From Lamellibrachia columna (taxonomy: Eukaryota; Annelida; Polychaeta; Sabellida; Siboglinidae): a stretch of DNA of 64,000 nucleotides. Shown here in pieces: positions 31,901 through 64,000 of the stretch. Location: the NCBI GenBank assembly GCA_963662155.1, contig OY759263.1, forward strand, positions 41,264,584 to 41,328,583. The letters are read 5' to 3'. A program made the position numbers and the translations under genes. The notes beneath the pieces were generated by a model. It worked only from the letters and a program-made list of their open reading frames with translations. It had not been told where the DNA came from and made no database searches. How positions within the stretch are numbered: the stretch's first letter is position 1; each line of letters opens with the position of its first letter.

Positions 31901-32021
31901 AATTTGTATTTACAGTGTTTTTCTGGTTAGATGACCTTTCTTGTCTTACTCCTCGTCCCTTCGAGGTTTGAATCTTACAATTGTTCTGGCCCATGGTGGG
32001 CCTCTCACCCTGTACAACCAT
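28941..32021 (-). pseudogene. LINE ORF2: endonuclease plus reverse transcriptase
   Basis: Endonuclease start LKCFYTNADSLINKF at about 31,890 and the SDHSVLIITF catalytic end at about 31,230. RT motifs are KEWKQGRISAIFKKGNRKNA, NYRPVSLTS, GFIKGRSTVLQLL, IVYLDFMKAFDTIPHKRL (catalytic Asp), and the catalytic FADDTKIF at about 29,878. Breaks occur at about 31,290-31,605, at 30,431, and at about 29,945, where a few bases are missing within the usual SGVPQGSVLGP motif. Dead. Confidence 0.9.
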
Positions 32022-32228
32022 TTACCCTCATCATTTATCTCTTTTGTCCTGGCCTCCTCTAGGAGTTTCCTTCCTTCCTCTCTTTCTTTTTTTGTTAAGT
32101 CGTGCTGGATGCTGAGACATTTATATTTGTCCTCTGCATCTCTTAAGTTTGATAGTCATTTGAACAATTCCATCTTTTTATTAGTGTCTTTCATTACTAC
32201 CTTAAGAGGTCTGGGTTTTTGCTCAGTA

Positions 32229-33003
32229 TCACCCGTATCTCCGTCTGTTTGTTTTTTTACCTAGCCTGATAACTTTGGTTATCTCATCTTTTACATCTAG
32301 GTTCAGATTGCACACCTCATTACACAACCCTTCAACAAACTCCATATCTATCCTCACCCTCTCTTCCTTTAGGTTTGTTTTTGGTTCTGGGGCATTGAAC
32401 ATAAGAAAATTTTTTTCCCTATTTTTTCTTTCATTGATTTCTCTTACTGTTTCCTCCACAACAATTTCACTATTTTGGGTGGTTAGTAGGTTCCTGCTTT
32501 CATCATCATTCGGTCTGTCTGTATGTAATGCATCCATTTCCTGCCTTACGATTTCTTTTACTTCTTTACTATCACATTTAGCATCCAGTTTTTTCTCTAT
32601 GGCCTCAAATCTCGTGTTCATAGTTTTGAAATACATCTTGCGTCTCTCTTCGATAACTTTCTCATTGAGAATAATTTTTTTTCAATTTTTGGTTCGCATT
32701 TTAAGCAAAACCACATTCATCCGGGTTTCCCCATTGCCTCATATTCGCCACCTTTAAATTTCAATCATTTAATGCAGTATCGGTTTCCGCAGTACTCGCA
32801 CTCGAGCATTCTGTCTTTCTCAATTTTAAAGATTTTCTCCCACTCTTCGCATTTCCAAGCTTCTCTAACATCGCTTCCCGATTCAGAGTTTTTGCTACCT
32901 CTCGTGTCCCCTTATTTTTTAGTTTTGTGATTGGAGTGCTAGAATTTGCTACATTTTTGCCAGTATCTTGTTTTGGACCACTATGTTGGTCATTTTCACT
33001 CAT
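32229..33003 (-). pseudogene. LINE ORF1 protein
   Basis: Starts MSENDQHSGPKQDTGK at 33,003 and resumes after a break at 32,636 with MNTRFEAIEKKLDAK, a coiled-coil, then REKNFLMFNAPEP and KVIRLGKKTNRR, the RRM-like chaperone core found in CR1/L2-type ORF1p (the RLGK motif). Broken by frameshift near 32,640-32,760. Confidence 0.7.
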
Positions 33004-33709
33004 TTCCGTAATTCCAGAAAAAAATCAAGTTCCATGTAACACTTACCATATGCATGCTCTTGTACTAAGAGTACGTGCAGGGGTTTCCAAGGCATTGTGA
33101 CTAATGACAGTGTGCCGTGCTTGACGAGAAACGTACTTCTGTCCCAGGGCTACTCTGGGTAAAAGACACCTTGGTTGAAATTGCCTGTTAGTATATAGAT
33201 GACTCAGGTTGGGAGTGCACGTTATTACTAAATTTTGTCTAGCCTTAATTATCTGTGTTGTTTACATTGTGCACCTAACCGGAAAAATGAAAATTTTAGT
33301 GGGAAATTTCGAATGGGTCGATGTATAGTTTAAGATTGGATTTATATCGCATCAGCTCAGAATTTACATCTAAACATCACGGTGTGATAATCAGTATGCT
33401 ACTAGAATAATATGATTTGGATGAAAAACGCCCTTTCTCCACTGTAAACAGCCAAACATCAACTAAACAGCGGAGCTCATACATAATCAGACATCATAAC
33501 TGGAAGCTGCCTTGCCCATATGTTAGTCTGATATGGAAGATGCTCGTCTATTGCTTTCAGGGAAGGCGAGGAGAGTGTCCAATGTCAGTGCCATAAAAAA
33601 CATACAAGTTTACAAAATCTGTACCAAATTGGTCAAAACAAAATAACAGGTTTTCTCCAACTTATTATTTAGGTGTATATTCTTTGCTAAATAACTAGTT
33701 GAGAGATGG

Positions 33710-33791
33710 TGTAGATGTGCACAGTAACAATACGCAGTGATGCCAATCGATGTAGATGTGCACAGTAACAATACGCAGTGATGCCAATCGA
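33710..33791. repeat. Perfect tandem duplication, 2 x 41 bp
   Basis: The unit TGTAGATGTGCACAGTAACA plus 21 more bases, ending CAATCGA, occurs twice back to back. Confidence 0.95.
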
Positions 33792-33874
33792 CAGGGTACA
33801 TGAAATATGTTTTAAAATCATCACTAGCTTGACAAATATTTGCACATTTGTTAATTTAGGTCACCAGTTTTGCA

Positions 33875-34045
33875 GGGCTTCACGTTTGAAAACAACAATG
33901 CCTAAATATGCCAAATTAATTTAGACAAGCTATTTGTTAGTTGTTTTTTCACCGTGTGGTGGCACCACCATTTCCATTCGGATTATGTCGTTGTCGCCAT
34001 GAAATTGTAATTGGTACTTGTTGGCGCTATGACTTTTGTACAAAG
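33875..34045. repeat. Dispersed repeat A, copy 1
   Basis: Shares with 39,325-39,520, in the same orientation, the blocks GGGCTTCA.GTTTGAAAACA, AAATATGCCAAATTAATTTA, GTGGTGGCACCA and TTGGTACTTGTTGG.GCTATG. Probably a short non-autonomous transposon; ends not defined. Confidence 0.75.
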
Positions 34046-36010
34046 AAATAAATGTTTACTTTAGTAAACCCCATACATTGCAAATTGGTGAAACGGTTTT
34101 GAATTGCAGCATGTCATCGATCACCATAGGCGTAGCCTAGACAAGGCCTGTGGCCACAACTCGGCACTGGTTTTGTGTGCAACTTCGCTTAGGCGGTTTG
34201 AAACTTGCAATTGAGATTCACAAATATGCCATGTATAAGAATTAGATGTGGAGTCATAAATGCAGCTTAGAAGGCAACACCAATATAAACTGGGGTGAAA
34301 TGGCATGCTTCCATTGCATCATAAAGCCAAACGCATAACTCAAACTCAGTGTTGAAAAATATGAATTCGTCATCCGCACACGAAACAGTGAATCAGTGTT
34401 AAGTGGTACTGGAGATGTGCGTCGTGAATTTATGTGTTACAAGCGGTTGAACGATGAAGTGGAACAATTACTAAACTTGTCGTTTTCAATGTTTAATCAA
34501 CTTTTACACTCCTTGACAACTCATATGCATGTTCGGTAGCTCAGATCCAGGTTACTATTTTCGATTCCATTACAGCATAGTCGGTCAATCAGACCATAGC
34601 GAAATATTGTTGATACCTTAACTATTCCACAACTGTACATGTATACATGTATTTTATTCAGTTCGACATACAACAGTATGTGACATTTAAACATAATACA
34701 CTCCGAATACTGGAGCCTGAACACTGCGTTATAAAGAGCATAGACTTTCCTAGTGAATCTAATACTCAAGAAACTACTTGTCAAGACAAACACTTGCAGA
34801 CAGCGAGTGATTTTAGCAATTGACTTGAGCGATGAATTGCTCCCTAGATTATTGATTGGCGCGAGTGATAGGGAGTGAGAGCGATCACTCCTCTCAAATG
34901 TGATGCCCCGATTTAGCATTATTTTTTTTCACTGTAATTTTTTTATGGGTTATTCCATGTTAATTCACCAGAATTGGTTGCACCAAACTGTTTTTCTAAT
35001 GAACAAACCATGATGGTAATAAATATTGGTCAGGATGGCGAAAAATATTGTTGCCATTCTGACCAGCAGTCGGCAGCAGATAATAATAATGGTGCATATA
35101 TGTAACATACACTTATTTTGTTGTATTTCTTCATATTTTTATTTAATTGTGCACCAGAAGAACTCTTCTGATTTTTGGGTCGGTGATGCATGGAAAATGC
35201 GTAAACAATACAGAAGGTGATTAACATTCCAACCTGATATCAACATGATTTAACTATTTTTGTCATATAAAATATAGAAAGAAATTATGATGACTTATGA
35301 TAATGTTTTTAGTTAAGTTATGCACCTGTATATAGTATTATTTGTGCTATACATTGAGCTGATTTAAAGCAATGCAAAAATATGCTCTGTGGAAATGGTC
35401 AAATATAGCGCTGTATTAATAGTAAATGGATACTTGAAATGTGAAAGGACAAAGTAACAGTTTATTTCTTTTATTATATATTTTTGTATTATTTTAGCAA
35501 CATTCACATTTTTGGATCTGTTGCCATTCTGACCTGTAAGAACAAGGTAGCATTTGCAGCGTGGCTGGATGTTTCAATAGAAGTGCATATTAGTCCTCAA
35601 CTAGATGAGGTTAACGTAGTATTTGGAGGAGGAATTTGAAATGGTGTGCTTGTGTGAACAGGTCTGTCAGGGGCAAAGTAAAAATGGAATCCTTTGCTTT
35701 AACATAAATAAATTAATTCATATTTCACAGGTTAATATATCATGAACTAATTAAACTATATAAATAAAAAAAATTCTCCACATTGTGTAGATCACATAAC
35801 CATAATTAGAACATACATGTGATGGTTAAAGTGCTACTAAACCGGCCACATAATGACACTTTGCTACGACAGGCAGTAACTTTTGTTAAGGCATAAACCA
35901 GCCCTGTAACATATATATTAACTACCAGGGGTACCTGGCATCAGCCAATATCCTTTGATGCTTCCTTCCTTCACTAAACAAAATTGGCTATCACAGCATC
36001 ACTGTTGGGT

Positions 36011-37477
36011 CAGGGTTGGAGTCATCATTGAGTGTTCATTACTTTAATAATTGCAAAAAAAACTAATGTTTAATTTTGGTTTTCATTACCACTATGCGAC
36101 TACAGAATTTTTCATTATCATTACAAGCCATCGTTGCTGTCAATGTTCAGTTAAATGTAGGAAAACGCACACATATATCAGCAGGTTGTATCCTTGTAGA
36201 AGTTCCATACATTTATGGGAATGAAACAAAAGCATTTGCACTGTCAGTCCTACACTTGCTTGCATTGCCATTGCATGCGATTAACATTAATTGTTCAAAA
36301 GTCTTATCAGCAAGTAAACAGCTGTCCATAGGCTTGTGTGGAGAAGTACAGTAAATATTGGCTGGAGGACTGGCTTCAATGGACACATCAATCCTTTTAG
36401 TCGTGCAGCAGCTATACTGTCACATGTTCACAGGTACCATGTTCACACTACAAACAGGTTTCGAGCCGGATTAGTTAATGCGCATTAACTAAGCTGTTTC
36501 AGATACCCCGTTACGTTCACACTGCAACAGCCTGAACCGGAGTAGTTCTCGTCAACTAATGCGGTTCTTTTGATTAGTAGGGTAGCAAGTGGGCGGGGCA
36601 TTAATTAGGTCAAATGATGCTAACATTTTGTGTAATAGATCGATATGCCAAATCACCAACAGCTACTTCATTTATTCAATGCAACCAAATTATTAAAACA
36701 GTTGTTTTGAGTGAAAAACTTACGAATATTGAACGTCCGAACCATGTCGCTCGAATCGTGCAAACCGGCGGAATTCAACCTATATTTTAGGCAAGCCGTA
36801 CAGACAATCTTTTTTCATTTTACCACTTTGTTCCAATTATTTAAACTTTTTATAACAACCAGACTGGCTTGCCATACATCTACCACAAATGGCAATTATT
36901 GTCACTTGCCCAAGAACTTGACACGCATTATAGTCGTAAACAGACGCTGTGACGTCTCTGTGACGCGATATTAAGTGAAATTTCAATGGGTTGAAAACTG
37001 CTCCGGTAACTATACCACAATTTAGTTGGCGGCAATGATTGCCAGCCGCAACATCTGGCATTAATCAGGTAAAATTTAGTGCGACTTGGCGCTAATCCCC
37101 TTTGCATTCACACTAGCAATTTGAACCGGAGTAAAACTAAACCGGTGCGAAACCCCCTCAAGAAGGTTGAGTAGTTTAATCCGGTTTTAACTCACTGATC
37201 CGGTTTAGATTTTGTAGTGTGAATGCTCCACGGAAGCGAAACCGGCTTCGCACATGATTAAAACTGCTAGTGTGAACGGGGTAAGGGAGAACTTCATTGA
37301 TGGCCATGATTCCTAAGGGATGATCTTAAAACCTGGAGAAAGTAGTGGAATCTGCTATTTCCTGCTAAATTGTGACAGCACAATAAAAATTACTTTGTAT
37401 AACATAACAATTGTATTTTTTATTACATGAATTTAAAATTGATAATATTCATTATAGTTATATTGACTCCAACCATG
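36011..37477. mobile_element. hAT-type MITE, carrying a nested insertion
   Basis: Left end CAGGGTTGGAGTCAT, right end TTGACTCCAACCATG (degenerate inverted repeat). Flanking 8-mers TGTTGGGT (36,003-36,010) and TCTTGGGT (37,478-37,485) match at 7 of 8, the hAT target-duplication length. Internal sequence matches the element at 61,928-62,544 except for an extra 0.84 kb in the middle. Confidence 0.75.
36441..37277. mobile_element. Nested element with GTTCACACTA inverted ends
   Basis: GTTCACACTA at 36,441 is mirrored by TAGTGTGAAC ending at 37,277. The TTCACACT motif recurs inside (36,513; 37,107; inverted at 37,217) next to AACCGGA motifs, giving a sub-repeat structure. It interrupts the hAT MITE. 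No clear target duplication. Confidence 0.6.
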
Positions 37478-37485
37478 TCTTGGGT

Positions 37486-38266
37486 ACAAATTTGTAATCT
37501 GTAAACTCATTCTGTCACAGACTGGCTTGCCATACATCTACCAGTAGTAGTGTGTAGATTAGTAATTAAGACCCATTGATATATTTTTAATTAATATGCA
37601 CACTGGAGTAAAAACAAACATATAATTAGTATACTGGTACTTTACTTAAGAAGAATATGTGTATTTAACATGTTCATTGTAGGTAATTACAGTAACTTGG
37701 CTGTGATGACATGGTGATCCACAGTATTTCAGCAGTTCTATTTTGTTATGACAGTAAATAGCCAAGTGCTAAAAACTGTTAGCAACTGTGTGTGCTTACC
37801 TGGCCACGCATGCACACATGCACACACAACCTAATAAACACTGGACTGGCTTAGACAAGATGATTTAGCTGCCAACAACAGAGTCAGCTTTGAAAGTGGC
37901 TTCTCAAGTGTAAAGGTAAAAAAGTAAAGGTAGTAAAGGTGGCCAAACACTTCTGTGATCTGTAACCATGTCAAACTTTATTTCTCATGTTCACTGCTTG
38001 ATGCAGGTCATTTCTAGTAGTAATTCATTGTATTCTCATTATAGGTCTCTCTTTTTGTAGGTTTATGTTGAGACCATGATGGAACATTAACAGCAGTTTG
38101 GAATAAATTGACTGCTTGAAGTCTGCACTTCGAGCAGCAGATTTGGTGGCGTACCAACTAGGTAATTAACGCAGAGGTTAGCGTCTCTGCTTTGCCACTG
38201 TCATAGACACGTCGTCGACATTGGACAACTTAGTGACGTGACAGAGGCATCGAGACGACCGCCACA
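37486..38266. other. Upstream region of CUL1
   Basis: No coding feature. Pieces related to the MITE flank are present. A CATAG at about 38,205 could be an acceptor for a 5'UTR exon, but no donor was identified. The CUL1 promoter cannot be placed from sequence alone. Confidence 0.4.
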
Positions 38267-61703
<23,437 letters not shown>

Positions 61704-61927
61704 GACTACACCGTGCGTCCTTCACAGGTGAGTGCTCATTAGACATCACTGAACACTGCAGATGCATGGGTGTTGAAATAAAGCATCCAGTCATCAGATG
61801 ATACATATTTTATAGGTCCATTTACAACTCCCTCCTCAGTTGATTTAGCCCATCACAAATCAGGTTCATTGATCACTCAGTGACGTTACAATGTGTAGTG
61901 TGTGAACAGATTAAGTAACATGTGCAG
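61704..61927 (+). other. CUL1 3'UTR with a possible intron donor
   Basis: Twenty-four bases after the stop lies TTCACAG|GTGAGTGC (donor at 61,728), a strong 5' splice site. A matching acceptor TTTTATTTAG ends at 62,838. This suggests an intron of about 1.1 kb in the 3'UTR. Sequence inference only. Confidence 0.4.
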
Positions 61928-62544
61928 CAGGGTTGGAGTCATTACGGAGTGTTCAATGTCATTACCATAATCATTACTTCAGAAATAAATGTTTCATTAT
62001 CATTATGTGACCACATCATTTTTCATTACAAGCCGTCATTTTCATTATCATTACCATCAATGGCCAGCAATGGTTGATTTATTGATACAGATGTACAAGA
62101 CAGTCAGCATAGTGCTGGTCCACAGCTGGAAGTCTGGAAACCTTATAAATTAAGTGATCACCAGTGACTGAATGGCTTCAATGGCAAGTCTGTGGAGTCT
62201 GTCGCCATCAGGAGGCTTGTGTGAAAAAAAGGACAGTTGGGTGGGGAACTGGCTTTAAATGACAACTAAATCCTTTTAGGCATGAGCAGTCACTGAATGT
62301 CAGTGTCTACTGCTATGTAAACTCCAGGGTGAAACTCACTTGAGGGCCATGATTCCAGGGGGCTCATAAAGTCTGGAGACACTAGTGCAATCTGCTGTTT
62401 CTTCCTAAATGGCGACAACATAATGAAATAACCTGACAACATAAAGATAATTTTTTTATTACAGGGGTTTATTATCATTACCATTATCATTAAGTGAAGT
62501 TAAAATCAATAATTTTTACTATCATTATAATTACTCCAACCCTG
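61928..62544. mobile_element. hAT-type MITE with perfect 8-bp target duplication
   Basis: CAGGGTTGGAGTCATTA at the left, TAATTACTCCAACCCTG at the right, flanked by ATGTGCAG (61,920-61,927) and ATGTGCAG (62,545-62,552). The 617-bp interior is non-coding, with ATTATCATTA repeats near both ends. Same family as 36,011-37,477. Confidence 0.92.
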
Positions 62545-62838
62545 ATGTGCAGTCGGTTTAATACAAGAGTGTGTTCTGTACTTTCGTTAAAATCATCGAA
62601 ATAATTTACTTTGATTGTTAGATCACGTCAAGAGTCACTTGTCAAAATGAACATGGCAAAGTAAAAAGTTATCTTGTTCCACAGATCATTGTTTTACTTG
62701 GAGTGTCTTTACTTGGAGTATCTTTTCTTGGAGTGTCTCCTAATAAAATGCAATAGAAATGCAATTTTAACTTGGAGTGCACTTTAAGTTGCAATCATGA
62801 ACTTACTAGTGAAGGTTATACTGTATTGTTTTATTTAG

Positions 62839-64000
62839 GTTGAAGACAAGATTTGCGGTAGTCATGACAACAGGCCCGCTGTAACGGGAGACAGAGGCTG
62901 GCAGTCAAGACAACCCATCCATGGTCAAGTGAACACTGCCCGCAGCAGTTGACCCCAGCCAGCCACAAATTGTTTATGAACTAACTAATGGCTAAACACG
63001 AGAACGTGGCCATTGTTTCTGCAAGAGCAAGTCATGGGCCTATTTATTATGACTGAGACTGCGCTGACATCCCTGTCAGTACTCATCCTGTTCACCTGAG
63101 TGTCTGTGGTCTCCCTAACTGCTGCTCCTTGCCCTCGTGGCTGCCATGGCAGCGGGATGCCGTTGATCTCTGCTGCTCCTAAAAGCATCTGGCTGGCCGG
63201 GCAGGAGATGCCAAGCATCGACTATTGAGAACTGCACGAATTCATCTGCCATGCCCTCGTCTTATTTGCAACACTCCTTGTTATACTAGATTTACCACAC
63301 ACACACACAAACACACACATATGTAGTCCATGTTAACAAACAGGATGTGATATTCATGCTGCTACAGTATCGCCATTACAGTCCCAGAGTGCCTCCCTGG
63401 AAGAGGCATGAATGGGGGTCCACTCAAAATGTGTACAGACGATTGACAGAAAATGTCTGTTCTGAAAGTGTAATTTTTATATGGGGGTTGGGAGGGAAAC
63501 ATATCTTGTTGTAGCATTAGATCTGTCATTTCCGTGTGAGCATTTGTTCCGGGCATGGTATCTATTCCATGAACTTGACGGAAGGTGGAAGTCGATAAGG
63601 TTTTTGGAGTACTTGCAATGCATTTTAAATCCAATGTGTTTTATCGACGTGGTTGCATCGCCGTGGAAATGAATGCTACCAGCACACGTGGTGTTGGGTT
63701 TAAAAATCTAGATTTGGCATGGACGGAAACATTGGCTGTCTGCAGGTGGGGTTAATTAATTTGTTGATTATTATGGGCGATTCTGATTGTTTGGGGGTGA
63801 ATATGACGGCATGAAATTATGTGAAATATTGTAAATAGCATTTTTGCGACTGGCTTTGTATCTGCTTTGCAGTTGCAATGCGAGCGTATTGGTTTTTTTC
63901 AAACAGTTTTTGTTTTGAGGCATCAGATTTAATAGCGGTCTGATGGATGTGGACTGGGAGATGTGTGGTACAGACATAGCTGGAGAGGAAACAAAATGTC
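62839..64000. other. Possible CUL1 3'UTR exon, then unannotated DNA
   Basis: If the 3'UTR intron is real, an untranslated exon starts at 62,839 (GTTGAAGACAAG). A short (AC)n tract is at 63,298-63,320. No further gene, element or clear poly(A) site recognised to the end of the window. Confidence 0.4.

Larger units (their letters stand above)
28930..33005 (-). mobile_element. CR1/L2-like LINE, near full length, degraded
   Basis: About 4.1 kb on the - strand with ORF1, endonuclease and reverse transcriptase in order, ending soon after the ORF2 stop at 28,941. The ORF2 C terminus (NVQRRATKQLPGMKNIPYEE, LPTLAHRRTRRDMIEVYKLL) is typical of the CR1/L2 group. Several frameshifts and deletions separate the frames. 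No poly(A) or target duplication was recognised. Confidence 0.88.
33006..36010. other. Intergenic DNA with small repeats
   Basis: No gene seen. Holds the 41-bp duplication at 33,710-33,791 and one copy of a dispersed repeat at 33,875-34,045; otherwise AT-rich unique-looking sequence. Confidence 0.5.

Overview
The window is animal nuclear DNA. It has GT-AG introns in phase, a complete cullin-1 gene split over 18 coding exons, several classes of decayed transposons and abundant minisatellites. Codon use and the near-vertebrate cullin sequence fit a marine invertebrate deuterostome. I favour an amphioxus, because minisatellites that start at splice junctions (I recall a class called mirages) have been described there. 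That recollection is unchecked and the assignment is only moderate.

Region 1 (1 to about 12,700) is a Polinton/Maverick (adintovirus-like) element that enters from beyond the left edge. On the + strand it carries a protein-primed PolB, packaging ATPase, two small conserved Polinton proteins, an integrase with a chromodomain, a one-pass membrane protein, a penton-like minor capsid candidate, a pVI/pX-like protein, the major capsid protein and an adenain-type protease. Most genes are broken; the ATPase, membrane-protein and protease frames are still open. A second copy of the virion block lies inverted at 11,073-12,702 with two large deletions. The two copies carry different lesions.

Region 2 (12,700-21,750) is a compact block of unusual genes. 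On the - strand are an RPA70-like OB-fold/zinc-ribbon protein and a NADAR (YbiA-like) ADP-ribose N-glycosidase. On the + strand, diverging from NADAR across a triplicated 85-bp CRE-like promoter, is a predicted two-exon acidic protein. After a hAT transposase relic comes a predicted three-exon membrane protein (433 aa) whose splice phases agree at both introns. Both + genes end within a few bases of their poly(A) signal.

Region 3 (21,750-38,200) is mostly non-coding: minisatellites, an endonuclease relic, a full-length but broken CR1/L2-like LINE on the - strand (28.9-33.0 kb) and nested hAT-type MITEs.

Region 4 (38,267-61,703) is CUL1, the SCF ubiquitin-ligase scaffold: 18 coding exons, 772 aa, with the neddylation lysine at residue 717. 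The most striking observation of the window is here. Seven of the 17 introns contain tandem arrays or repeats whose unit includes an exon edge plus its splice site (one intron set has both ends of exon 5), and an eighth has an array starting 3-17 bases inside the intron. One exon-13-derived unit was later hit by a piggyBac-type element at a clean TTAA. The region after CUL1 holds a possible 3'UTR intron with a hAT MITE that has a perfect 8-bp target duplication.
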